A DNA stretch of 40,000 nt from Rhodospirillales bacterium (GCA_016710335.1 JADJXQ010000024.1:1-40000), one strand, 5' to 3'. Shown: positions 24,959 through 34,743, counted from the first letter of the stretch. The notes: a model not told the origin generated them from the sequence alone. Numbers and translations are program-made.

Positions 24959-25119
24959 CGCGCGACCTCCAGGACCGTGGTCGGCCGGCCAGCAGTGCCG
25001 TTCAGGGCGATGACTGGCAGACCGCCGCAACCTGCGGACGAGCAGACTGGATCGACCGCGCCGGTCCACTGTTTCGTGGGATCCGTTGACGTTCCGGTAT
25101 CCGGCACCGACTGCGCCAT
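24955..25119 (-). CDS. Small 54-residue phage protein
   Basis: The frame MAQSVPDTGTSTDPTKQWTG ... LEVAR is bounded by four-base ATGA overlaps at both ends, with the HTH gene upstream and the Sak4-like gene downstream. This strongly suggests it is real despite its size. It has two Cys in CSSAGCGG and no recognised family. It may be just a translational bridge. Confidence 0.5.
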   Translation of the reverse strand: MAQSVPDTGTSTDPTKQWTGAVDPVCSSAGCGGLPVIALNGTAGRPTTVLEVAR

Positions 25120-25433
25120 CACGACCTCGCGGACCGGCCATTCGGCCGTCGATCGTCACCGAGCGCCCACGCAACGGCCTTTGCCAGCGGCTTGTGTTTC
25201 CTGCCGCGCTTGGGCACGTAATCGGTCTCTGGACCCACGGTCTCGGTGGGACCGGTGCAGGTACGCGTCTGCGCGGCTTCGTAGGCCTCTACATCCGCGA
25301 GCGGGTAGATCACCCGGCCGCCGATCTTGACGAAACGCGGCCCGTCGCCGCACCAGCGCCACCGCTCCAGGGTCCGCGGTGAGATGCGCCAGCGCGCGGC
25401 CAACTCGATCTGGTTGAGGTATGTGGTCGACAT
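25119..25433 (-). CDS. Helix-turn-helix DNA-binding protein (HTH_17/excisionase-like)
   Basis: A 104-residue protein. Residues 3-52 (LNQIELAARWRISPRTLERW, WRWCGDGPRFVKIGGRVIYP, ADVEAYE) are a MerR-like winged helix of the AlpA/excisionase type. The C-terminus is basic (VPKRGRKHKPLAKAV). It is the first gene of the leftward early operon and may act as an excisionase or as the early regulator; without an integrase nearby this is undecided. GGAG nine bases ahead supports ATG 25433. Direct repeats upstream are candidate binding sites. Confidence 0.7.
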   Translation of the reverse strand: MSTTYLNQIELAARWRISPRTLERWRWCGDGPRFVKIGGRVIYPLADVEAYEAAQTRTCTGPTETVGPETDYVPKRGRKHKPLAKAVAWALGDDRRPNGRSARS

Positions 25434-25455
25434 GGTCGTGTGCTCCAGCAGCGTC

Positions 25456-25526
25456 GAAAACCTGCCGGGACTATGACCGTTCGCCTGTCGGGAAATCTGT
25501 GGGGTGAGTGTGGGAAAACCTGTGGG
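25456..25526. promoter_or_regulatory. Direct repeats upstream of the early operon
   Basis: Three related blocks occur: GAAAACCTGCCGGG at 25456, GGGAAATCTGTGGG at 25490 and GGGAAAACCTGTGGG at 25512. The last two are separated by a GTGAGTG core, and the 9-mer starting at 25504 differs by one base from the primase iteron. They lie 23-93 bases before the HTH gene, so they are candidate operators or early promoter elements. The remainder of 25434-25592 contains nothing else I recognise. Confidence 0.45.
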
Positions 25527-25592
25527 ATTTTGCGCCGATGGTTCGCGCCGGGTCGAGGGTCGCGGGCTCGAGTGTTCCTTGGACGGCGCCGC

Positions 25593-26513
25593 TCAGAGCT
25601 TCAGCCAGTAGTATCCCTGGTCGTTGGAACCGATGAGGTCGTCGTAAGCTTCTTTGTTGTCGCGGAAGATCTGAACGACACGCTGATTGCTGTTGGCCTG
25701 AGCCACGGCCTCATCCTGGTGAAGGCGTTGCAGTCCGGTCACGTGCGCGTCGTGGAGGGCCTCGATGACCGCGGCCTGCTTCTTGGTGAACGTGTAGCTC
25801 TTGTCGCCGACGGCGGCGGACCGGAACCCCTCGGAGAACACGTACCCGACGCCACCCGTTCCCACGACAACTGAATCATCGGCGCGCAACGCTGCAAGCA
25901 GGACGTGTTCATTAACCTCAAGACCGACTTTCGTCATCCGGCACGCGTCCGGCAAGCACACGACAGCGTGGCGTTTGGGCAGTCGAGCGGCGAGAGCAGG
26001 GGAGGGCGAGGACGTCAAAAGCAAACCCGGCATGGTGGCGGGCTTGGCAGCGAGCGCCGCCATGGCGAGGTCGACGGATGCGAGATCCGTCAGGTGACAT
26101 GCAAAATAGAATCGCGTTCGGTATGCCTGGATCCGCTGTTCGCCGATGAACCAGAGGCGACCCGGCACCAGTTCCTCGGCCGCAGGACGGCTGAGTACGT
26201 TGATCCCAAGTCGGAGGGCGTCAATCAGCCAACTGACGGAGACCTGAAGCACCGCCAAATCGGCCGGGTCGATCGGCACGAAGCCTTCGTCCGGGCAGTA
26301 GCCCTGAAACGTCCCCGCATCGGTATACTCGACCCGAACGTAGTGGTGCTCGTTGCACGCCGGGCAGCAAACGGTTCGGACGGAATCGGATTGCTCCAGA
26401 GCGCCTAACTGACGGAGGCGCCGAACGTCTTCGTGGCGTGCCGCCCACAGCGGTGACCCCCTGGAGATGACCGGCTCCGGCTGCTCCAGGAGGCCGCAAA
26501 CGAGATCGATCAT
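25593..26513 (-). CDS. Unrecognised protein B of the WYL-linked module
   Basis: I do not recognise this 306-residue protein. Near the N-terminus Cys49-Cys50-x-x-Cys53 and Cys73 (TVCCPAC ... QGYCPDEG) look like a zinc ribbon. The middle (SVSWLIDALRLGINVLSRPA, GRLWFIGEQRIQAYRTRFYF) is mixed alpha/beta. The last about 70 residues (YTFTKKQAAVIEALHDAHVT, QRVVQIFRDNKEAYDDLIGS, YYWLKL) look like a winged helix. Zinc ribbon plus winged helix suggests nucleic-acid recognition. It lies 19 bases after protein A, so it is probably the second gene of one operon, divergent from a WYL regulator. It is intact. Confidence 0.6.
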   Translation of the reverse strand: MIDLVCGLLEQPEPVISRGSPLWAARHEDVRRLRQLGALEQSDSVRTVCCPACNEHHYVRVEYTDAGTFQGYCPDEGFVPIDPADLAVLQVSVSWLIDALRLGINVLSRPAAEELVPGRLWFIGEQRIQAYRTRFYFACHLTDLASVDLAMAALAAKPATMPGLLLTSSPSPALAARLPKRHAVVCLPDACRMTKVGLEVNEHVLLAALRADDSVVVGTGGVGYVFSEGFRSAAVGDKSYTFTKKQAAVIEALHDAHVTGLQRLHQDEAVAQANSNQRVVQIFRDNKEAYDDLIGSNDQGYYWLKL

Positions 26514-26532
26514 CGATGACGGGAAAGCGCGC

Positions 26533-27727
26533 TCACGGAATGATCTGCCACTCTCTCAGGTGCCGCTCGACAACCTCCCGGTCTTTCTGGCGGAAGTTCT
26601 TGATGTTGGAGGTGCCGGCCTTGGAAAGCTCGACGTGCAAGGATTTTGGCCGCCTCGCGCTGCGCCTCCAAATGCAGGCTGATCGTGGCCTGGAAAACAT
26701 CGAACCCGTGCTCGACTGGATTCGATGTTCCAAGCCAGGTCTTGGCGAAATCGTGCGCCGACGGCGAGTCGTCCCAAGGCGGGGTGTCGATCAGAATGGC
26801 GCCTTGACCGTTTTTGGGCGCGTCCAGCTTTAAGCGCCGCACGCGCGCCTTGAGTACGCCGTCCGACCGGTTGACGGGCAGAATTCTGTCGGCCAAAAGG
26901 CGCTGCAAATCGAACTGTTGGGCCAGTATGCGGTCGCCACCCGGGGAAATACCCAGCATGTGCTCGGCGAACAGGTCCCGCAACACCTCGTGCACCGGCT
27001 TGCCACCCTTGGCAACGGTCTCCACGCATCCCGTCGCCGGCACATAAACCACTGCAGCCTCCTTGGCCGGTCTGGAGGCTCGCCGCTTCAGCTGGCGTTT
27101 CTCGAACTCCGGCCTGTTGCTCGGCAGGTCCTCGACATAAAGGGTGACCTGGACGCTGCTATTGGCATACCGGTCGATGATCTCGACGAGGAACGCCTGT
27201 CCAGAGCCGTCGCGCTTGCGAAACCACGAACTCATCCCACTCCCGAAGCGGTGGAGCGCAGTATCACTACGATCGAGCGCGAGGCCCGCCTGGACCTGGA
27301 ATCGCCGCCCCTGAGAGCGCTCGACGTAGTAGTCGAAGTACCGGATCTCCTCGGCGGCCCGGAAGAGATTCTCCTCATCGGTGAGGATGCGGAGCGCCCG
27401 TTCCTGGCCATTCTCGAGATCCGCCAGCCGTTGCGCCAACGCCTCCCGACCGGGCGTTGCATTGAGCAAGGCCGTGTACCCGCGCTCGTCTGACATGTGA
27501 TGGGCGCGCTCAAAATCGGCGATGACAGCCGCACCCGTATCGTCGTCCAACGCATCGATCGCACCCGCCAATTGCTTGGCAAGCTTTGCTTCTTCAGCCT
27601 GCCGGTCGATCTCCTGCTCGAAAAGAACGCCGCGGCTGTCGAGATAGTCACGGATGGTTTGCGCCGGCACGTGGCGCAGGAAATGCCTGTAGCTGAACGG
27701 CAATGCAGCCTCCTTCGGCGCCGCCAT
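26533..27727 (-). pseudogene. Unrecognised protein A of the WYL-linked module (one-base insertion near the end)
   Basis: About 397 residues after correction. ATG 27727 has a G-rich ribosome site (AAGGGGGG) seven bases ahead. Residues 25-100 are strongly charged and helical; a central part has FQVQAGLALDRSDTALHRFG, WFRKRDGSGQAFLVEIIDRY, VQVTLYVEDLPSN; the C-terminal part has HDFAKTWLGTSNPVEHGFDV, FQATISLHLEAQREAAK. At about 26640-26650 the coding run reads AAAA where AAA would keep the natural frame (SLHVELSKAGTSNIKNFRQK to a stop at 26533). As read, the frame runs on to 26510 with no conserved end. I know no family. The neighbouring WYL regulator hints at a defence or stress role. Confidence 0.6.
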
Positions 27728-27780
27728 GCGGCGCCCCCCTTGCGTTTGAGCCTTGACCATAGAGTCTACGAAGGCGCAGA

Positions 27781-27815
27781 AACTAGTCGTGCACCTCGTT
27801 TGGGTCAATCTAGTT
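27781..27815 (-). promoter_or_regulatory. Divergent promoter with inverted repeat, WYL-linked module
   Basis: Reading leftward, TTGACC (complement of 27803-27808) and TAGTTT (complement of 27780-27785) are 17 bases apart, 50-80 bases ahead of protein A. The arms AACTAG (27781-27786) and CTAGTT (27810-27815) form an inverted repeat around this promoter. It is a likely operator of the WYL regulator. A weaker TTGACC at 27753 may serve the rightward regulator gene. Confidence 0.4.
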
Positions 27816-27839
27816 CATGGGCGCATGTGGGAGGACGAC

Positions 27840-28754
27840 ATGAACCAGCACAGTGAACCCGCTGCGGCCCGGGAACGGGGCCTGCGATGGGGCGTCGAAC
27901 GCCGAATGGAATTCATCGATTTCCGGCTGTGCTGGGAAGGCGGCATCAACCGTGGCGACCTGATGCGGCAGTTCGGGGTATCGGTTCAGCAGGCGTCGGC
28001 TGATATGGCCCGCTACCAGGAGCTGGCGCCCGCCAACCTGATCTACGACCGCAACGTCAAACGCTATCTCGCGAGTCCCGACTACCGGCCGGTGTTCAGG
28101 GTCGACGACAGCGATCGATATCTCGCTCACCTGCGGTCCTTGGGGGAGAAACTGATCCAGCCGGACGAGGCGTGGATGTCAGAGGTTCCCAGCTTCCAGA
28201 TACTTCCCATCCCGAGCCGGCCGATCGCACCTGCGATTCTGAAAGCCGTCATGAAAGCGATCCGGAAGAGCAGCGCCATCGAAGTGCTGTACCAGTCGAT
28301 GAGCCGGCCGGCTCCTCTGCGGCGATGGATCAGCCCCCATGCCCTCGGCTTTGACGGCCTGCGCTGGCACATCCGCGCCTGGTGCCATATCGACCACTTC
28401 TTCAAGGATTTCGTGTTCGCCAGGATCCATGAGGTTGGCGCAAGCCAGACCAGCGAAGTCGATCCAGAGAAGGATCGGGCATGGTTTGAGACGGTACCGG
28501 TCGCGATCGCAACACACCCCGATCTGTCCAAGGCCCAACGCAAGACGATTGCGCTCGACTACGGCATGGACGACGGCCTTCGCGTGATTCAGGTCAGACG
28601 GGCTTTCCTGTTTTATTTCCTCAGGCAGCTTCGGCTCGACGGTGGCGCGTCTGGCCGCGACCCAGCCGAGCAGCAGATCGTGCTCGCCAACCAGACGGAA
28701 ATTCGGGATGTGCTGGAGAAGGATCGGCATGCGAAGGCAGCCACGACGCATTGA
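27840..28754 (+). CDS. WYL-domain transcriptional regulator (BrxR/CapW-like layout)
   Basis: A 304-residue protein in three parts. Residues 14-78 are a winged helix (RWGVERRMEFIDFRLCWEGG, then RGDLMRQFGVSVQQASADMA). Residues 135-205 are the WYL domain (SAIEVLYQSMSRPAPLRRWI, SPHALGFDGLRWHIRAWCH). The rest is the WCX-like extension (RAFLFYFLRQLRLDGG). This is the layout of BrxR and CapW, which repress BREX, CBASS and other defence loci and may sense single-stranded nucleic acid or nucleotides. ATG 27840 has GGGAGGA just ahead; the ORF extension to 27753 is unlikely. It diverges from the two unrecognised genes to the left. Confidence 0.85.
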   Translation: MNQHSEPAAARERGLRWGVERRMEFIDFRLCWEGGINRGDLMRQFGVSVQQASADMARYQELAPANLIYDRNVKRYLASPDYRPVFRVDDSDRYLAHLRSLGEKLIQPDEAWMSEVPSFQILPIPSRPIAPAILKAVMKAIRKSSAIEVLYQSMSRPAPLRRWISPHALGFDGLRWHIRAWCHIDHFFKDFVFARIHEVGASQTSEVDPEKDRAWFETVPVAIATHPDLSKAQRKTIALDYGMDDGLRVIQVRRAFLFYFLRQLRLDGGASGRDPAEQQIVLANQTEIRDVLEKDRHAKAATTH

Positions 28755-29127
28755 AACGACTAGCGCAAGTGCCGGCCCGCCCACAAAAACGGTTGGCCCT
28801 CTCTCAGCAACAAAATTTGGAGGATTATTTGAGGATCGCTCTCGCTACAGGGACATTGAGGCGAGGAAAGTCACATTCACTTCCGTCGCATCGATTAGCT
28901 CGCTCTTCGGACCGCCAGATCCGTTTAAGCGTTCGCTTCGCTCTGCCGATCTCGCCCACCTGAGGGGAATCTTGTCCTCGCAAATGAATCGAGCACAGCT
29001 TCCCCCGGCGGCGTTCACGGCATTGGTTGTCGATAGGGTCGTCGCGATGTAACGTTCGCATGGGCCGGAGTGACTTAGCAAGGCCGCTGGATTTGGCCGT
29101 CGTTGAGGTTGGGGGGGAGAATTCGGA
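28755..29127. other. Intergenic stretch, possible gene debris
   Basis: There is no confident gene in these 373 bases. A rightward frame overlapping the end of the WYL gene stays open to 29052 (FEDRSRYRDIEARKVTF ... AFTALVVDRVVAM) without a good start, and may be a fragment of something. GGGGGGAG about nine bases before 29128 is the ribosome site of the next gene. Confidence 0.3.
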
Positions 29128-32100
29128 ATGTCAAAAAGGCTAATTTCCTTCTCGTGGTGCGGTCGGGTTCTGATGATCGTCACCACATTCGGAATAGCGG
29201 CGCCTCTTGGCTGGTCTGATGGCTTAGCCGCAGCTTTTAATAGTGTGCCTGTCGGTGGCGTTAGTGATCGGACCACCGAGACAATCCAGTTGTCGGAAGT
29301 TTCGGTTGGCCTATCCACAACCGCGAGCGGCTCTTGTGCCAGTGCCGCATGTCTGCTTGAGGCGGCACGATCGCATTCAAATGGTTCCCCGCATCACCAA
29401 GCTCTATTGACCGCGGCACAAGCCTTTGTGGATCCCGCGAATCTGGAGCATGCGGTTGCTAAAGCACTGAGCGCCGCGGCGAAACTGGAAGACCCCGAGC
29501 GGGCCAGGACACTAGAGCCGCTAGCTTTCGCGCTGGCGGAAGCGGGATTTGACAATCTGGCTGGTCGCGTCGAGCAAGCATCGCCGTGGCCCGACTCTCT
29601 TCGCGAGGAGGAAGTTTACTATTTGCTGGAAAAAGGCAAGGTCGCGGAAGCAACAAAAACGCTCGACCGCATGAAGATGCCGATCCGGCGCCTTCGCGTT
29701 CTGGTAGCGCTAGTGCGGAAAGATAAATCACTGAGGACCTCCCAGAATCTGATGGCAGTCGAGGACCTTGTGAACTTAATACAGGATCCAGAATGGCGGC
29801 CTCGGGCGCTCTTGAAGCTCGCTCAGGCGCAAGCCGCCATGGCTAATCTGGACGAGGCAAGAGCAACCCTGCGGCAAGCAACGGATGCGGCACTTCCTGT
29901 TTCGGATCGGTATGTCCTTTCAGATATCGCGCAAACCTGGGCGGAATTCGGCGACGTAGAAACGGCACTAGGTATCGCAAGCCATGTTCCACGGGACGGG
30001 CGAATGAATCTTGCCGCTATTGCCATCGCCGCCGTTCTGGCCCGAGACGGAGAGCTGGAGAAAGCTGAGCGCATAATGGACAGCGCTGGAGCCGATGAAG
30101 AAGCCGGAAACTTCAGCGGGCTTGCGCGAGATTTGATTGAGAGTGGCCAACTAGAGGCGGCTCGCCATTTCATTGACAACAAATTAGACGACGCGGACAG
30201 CCTACGGTGGGCACTGGCAGCTGCTCGCCGACAAGGGTGACGTTGCGACCGCCGAACAGCTCTTTGAGCAAACGCGCTATGATGGCTGGCTACCAAACGC
30301 AGCTGAGGGGTCCGTGCGCTTTGCCCTAGGGCGAATTGCCGCGGCCTACGTAGGCAATGGTGACAAGAGCAGCGCGGAGCTGATGCTGGAGAGGCGCGAC
30401 AACCCTGTCACTCGTTGGAGCATCTACTCGGATATGGCTGTCGCGGCAGCTGGTGTGTCTGATCTGCAATTTCTTTTCGAGTTGGTCGAACGCATCGGCG
30501 ATCCAACTCAGAAAGTCGCAACCCTCGCGACAGCAGCCAAGCATACCGCGGAACAGAACGCCAAGGCGCGCACGGGAGCCGGACGAACCGGAATGCTACT
30601 GGCTGCCGCGACGATCGAGCAGGCATCAGCCGATGATCCTGATCCCGCGTCGGCGATGTATGCGAAAACCAAGTACGAGACGCCGACCAAGAAAGAGTTG
30701 TTCGGCACCCTTCGGTTCTTTGTGAAGATGCAGGGGTACGAGCAAATCACCGATCCGGTCTTGAGAGAGACCCTGAAGAACAAGGCCACCGCCAACTTCG
30801 TCGGAAGCCGGGCGGCCGACGCGTTCATCGACATCATTGCCGATGAAATGGAAAAAAACGGTCGCTTTCACGCCCAATGTGCGTTTGGCGCCTTCTGCGA
30901 CAAGCATGTCTTCAAAGCCCTGGCCATGACCGCCAAAAACATGTTCTTCTTGGATTTAGTCGGCCAGGCAGCTGATCAGGTTTTCCTCGTTGCCGAGTCG
31001 TGGCAGGAGACGGCAAAAGCCCTCGAAGAGCTCCCGTGCTGGCGTTCGCTGACGTCCGAGCAGCAGGATTCGCTGCGCGAACTGTACAAGGTGAGAGACT
31101 TGGCTGGCTTGGAGGTCGCGGCATCGGCAACTTGCGGCGACGTAGCCGGAGACGCATCGAAGCATGTCCTCACCCTGCGAGACGGGAGCGTGCTGGCAGG
31201 GACAGTGGGGCCTCAGACCTGGAAGTTCCGCTCCAGCATCGGCACCTTTGACGTAAAGCCGGCGCAGATAGGAAGCTTTGCCGACGGCAACCTTGAGGTC
31301 GAAGGCGTCGGCCAGCTGAAGGGAGCGTTTGTTGAAGGCGATTTCGTGATCGCCACGGCGGCTGGGGACGTGCGAGGACCGACGGCTGAAATTGTCGAGA
31401 TAAGAGGATCCGGACGCGTAGAAGTCGCGAGCACAGATCGTACGGATGGCGCCAAGTCGGACCATCATGAAGATGAGCTAAAACCCACGTGTAAGAAGGA
31501 GGTCCTCGAGATTGTAGCGAGCCAGGAGGCTTGTGGCTTCAGTCTGAACAGCAAGGGACAGGCACTACTGAACGGATCTCCTGTTTCTCCCGCTTTGGAG
31601 CCATGGGGAAGAAAAGCTGAAAAGCTTCTCGTTTATCCAACTTCGCCGACCGGACGCTACACCGTCGTAGACAGTTGCAGCGTGAACTGCGGGTTGCTGT
31701 TGGTGGTCGACCGTATGGCAAAGAGTGCTAAGCAATTCTTTGCAGGGAAATATGGCCCTGAAAGATGGATCGAATGGTCTTCAGACGAGAAATATGCTGT
31801 ATTGTACAACAAGAATGAGGGAGTCAATTGGCTGCACGTCTTGCTAGTCGAATCTGGGGAGATTTTTATATTTCCTCCAGAGAGAAAACAGGGAAATATT
31901 AAATTCGATATTCAGAGCTTCGCGTGGGTGAGCGCTAACCGGTTCCGGATCGGTCTTACCGAGTGCAAAGGCGAATATTGCGGCGAGACAAAAATTCCCG
32001 ACGACTTAACGGAAGTGGAGTTCGAAGTAGTTGACACAGGACTGAGTGTCGTCACCGTAAACGATCCGACCAAAGTTCCTCGGGCATTCTCAGGCGCTGT

Positions 32101-33040
32101 TCTCGGAAGCAATACCGCGGACCCAGATCAAAGCGGAGGCGCATCCGGTGGCATACAATTCAACTGGAATCAATTTTCGAAGAGTGCTCTCGAAACCTCA
32201 CGTCGTGGGAAGCGTCATGCGGCGTGCAGTGAAGCATCAGACTCGCCGGTGGCGAATGTCGGTCCTACTGAAAAGCAACTTTGCAACCACTTGGCAGTCA
32301 CGCTTCCGAGGTATGCATATGTCCGTAACTTCACAGTGGAAGCCTCTGAGAACGTTGGCAACACGGTTTCACCCATCGTCACTTCGAGGATGAAGGTTCG
32401 AGTCCAGCTTGAACAAGATCTATTCGAGCCTTCGGGTGAACTCGTCGGAAGGCAGGTCATCAAGAGGATTACAAAATGGGGCTGGCAAGATATCTACTAT
32501 ATCGCCTCGTCACGATTGCATCAGGGACAATGGACGATAAAGCTTAGGCCACAGTCGTCAGAGTATTTCAAGGGAGGACAGCCGCGCTCTACATTCGCCG
32601 CCAATGCCATGGCAGAAGGGTCTTCCGAGTGGCAAAATATTAATAGTAGGCTCGATGCATCGAAGAAAACATACTCACTTCATTATCATAATTCGACCCA
32701 CACGTTAGTCACAGACGAAGACGTGCGCTCCTATTCAGGAATTGTACACAACCAAAACACCCGATTTAATGTTTGGTTTGGAGACATAAAGTGCTTCAAG
32801 CGGATTTCAACAGCATTGCGTCTTGCAGATGTTTTCTATATTGGCACCAGGGCCAATCATGTGGCCATCAACATCCAATCAAAAAATGATGCCGAGGCTT
32901 TTTTTAATGATTTATTTGATAGATTCGAGCAATTTCGCAAGGATCGTTGTCCAGATATCAATGTGTACTCATGTTCTAATTTCAAGGGCGAGTGCACGAA
33001 GGCTGACGTAACTTCTATGGGCTCCCAGTTTTCGCGGTAG
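29128..33040 (+). pseudogene. Large exported helical-repeat protein, one frameshift
   Basis: About 1300 residues if one frameshift at about 30205-30235 is corrected: LRWALAAARRQG then stop, while another frame gives LLADKGDVATAEQLFEQTRY and runs on to 33040. Residues 1-34 look like a signal peptide. Residues 75-500 are TPR/ARM-like helical repeats (LLKLAQAQAAMANLDEARAT, AIAAVLARDGELEKAERIMD). Residues about 678-765 form a beta domain (LTLRDGSVLAG ... SSIGTFDVKPAQ ... SFADGNLE ... LKGAFVEGD) that is also found in the convergent neighbour. Next comes a propeller-like part (GRYTVVDSCSVNCGLLLVVD, RWIEWSSDEKYAVLYN). The last about 350 residues are unique and AT-rich. I recognise no family; it is likely periplasmic or surface-located. 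Confidence 0.55.
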
Positions 33041-34701
33041 CTACTTCGATTGAATTGAATTTCGGGCGACAATCCCATCGACGTTTCCGTTGCCGTCGCG
33101 GCGTGCGGCACCGACCGCCACCAGCATTTTCCCTCTCACCCACTCAACGTCGTAGAAGCGACCGCCGCCGGGTTCATCAAAGAGGCGTTCTGCGAGAACC
33201 TTTCCATTGCTGTCCAGCTGCAAGGCCCAACCCTTGAATGGTGCTTCGGAATGCGTTGAAGCGGCGCCAATGAAGACCAGATTTCCATACGGGAGCCTTA
33301 CGCCGCTTTGCAGCTTGTCATTACCGGCCGCACCGACCGAGAAGTCGCGCGACCAGATAGTGGCGCCGTCTGCGCTGATCCTTGAAACGTGACCGCTGAC
33401 GGTGTTTGCCCCAGTCCGGGTGGTGTAGCCAATCACTATCGCGCCTCCGTCGTCAGCCGCCAGCACGGCGGTGGCAAGATCGGCGCCGTTTCCGCCGGTG
33501 CGGCGTTCCCAAAGAGCGCCGCCGTTGGCGTCGCGTCTGACGATCCAAATGTCATCATCACCGCGCTCTGAATCGGTAGCCCAGCCGACGAGCGCGATAG
33601 TGCCGTCCGCAAGACCAATACCGTCCTGAAAGGCGCTCCGCCGGGCTCCTTTGGCGCGAATGGTAATTTCGCTACCTTGTCGCGAGATGCCAGAGGCTGA
33701 TCCAACCGCCACACCGCGCCCTCGGCGCTTTTCTTGCCCGAGGCGTCCTCCTCGCTGCGACCGCCGACGAGCACGTCCCCATCGTACAGGAGGGCGGCAA
33801 AATAGCAGCGCTCATGTGCCGATCCACCGAGACTGCGGCTCCAACGCTCATGGCCGGCGGCAGTCAGTCGTGCGACCCAGCAGTCATCTGCATTGGCTCC
33901 CTGCGGGCGGCTATAACCCGCGGCGACGAACTCTCCGTCGGCGAGCCGGATCACGTCGACGAGCACAGCGGCTGTAGCACCTTCCGGCACAAACGTTTGA
34001 TCGGCGATAGCATTGCCGTCGCTGCCGATGTGGCGGAATCGGGCAGCGCCCTCTCCAGACTGCTTGCCATCCACAGCTCCGACAATCACGAAGCCGCCGG
34101 CGCCGTCGTGGACCACGGCGTTGTAGCCGTCATAGTGATCAAGGCCGCTGAGCTCGTAGCGGAACGAGGCGTCGGCAAGAGAAAAAACGGGCGGGGTGAG
34201 TTCGTCGGGCCTCGGCGGCGCAACCGGCACGGCGGGGGCGGCAGTCGGGATTGAAGGGGTTTCTCCAACGCTCTGGTCATTCGGCCTACTGCGTGTGATC
34301 GCGACGATCTGATCAGCGGGGATCTCCATGACGCCGAGGGCCGTACGAACGTTAACCGGAGGGCCTACGAACGCGCCCTTGACCTCCGTACCGTCGCGCA
34401 GCGACAGCCGACCGTCGGCGAATCCTCGGAGATCCTTGGTCTTCGGCTGCAGCGCGCCCAATGACGAGGCGAACTCGAGGGTCTCGCTTTCGATCGCGCC
34501 AAGAAGTTCGGTTCCGTCGGCCAGGGTGATACGATCGCTAACCGTTGCACCGGTATCTGCGCCGCGTACGATGCCACTTAGTAAGATCAGCAAGATCAGC
34601 AATATAGCGAAGCCGAGGGTTATCCAGCCCCAAGACCTGCGCACGTCAGTGTGCGACTGAGCCGGTTCGGAGCAAACGACCTGCAAGACTGACCTCAGCA
34701 T
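33041..34701 (-). pseudogene. Membrane-anchored beta-propeller protein, one frameshift
   Basis: About 553 residues after correcting a frameshift near 33670-33685 (WRLDQPLAS in one frame, QGSEITIRAKGARRSAFQDG in the next). A membrane segment lies at residues 25-47 (WGWITLGFAILLILLILLSG). Residues 57-137 carry the beta domain shared with the convergent protein (ITLADGTELLG, EFASSLGALQ, GFADGRLSLRDGTEVKGAFV, IPADQIVAI). A Pro-rich linker spans 140-175. The rest is repeats such as GGFVIVGAV, GEFVAAGYSRP, DVLVGGRSE, GAIVIGYTTR and NLVFIGAAST, typical of a delta-60/propeller lectin-like fold. The ATG at 34701 follows a consensus TATAAT. Its stop abuts the convergent stop directly (TAG/CTA). Confidence 0.6.
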
Positions 34702-34743
34702 CTGGAGGTACCCCAATCCCCGGAACTCGACAACCGAGGTGCC

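Noticed and set aside
25434..25592. Attachment site or integrase at the prophage's right end
   Set aside because: No integrase frame, tRNA or repeated core was seen anywhere in the window, so the prophage end cannot be placed.
28642..29052. Plus-strand gene overlapping the WYL gene end
   Set aside because: No start codon with a ribosome site outside the WYL gene and no recognised domain; mentioned only as possible debris.
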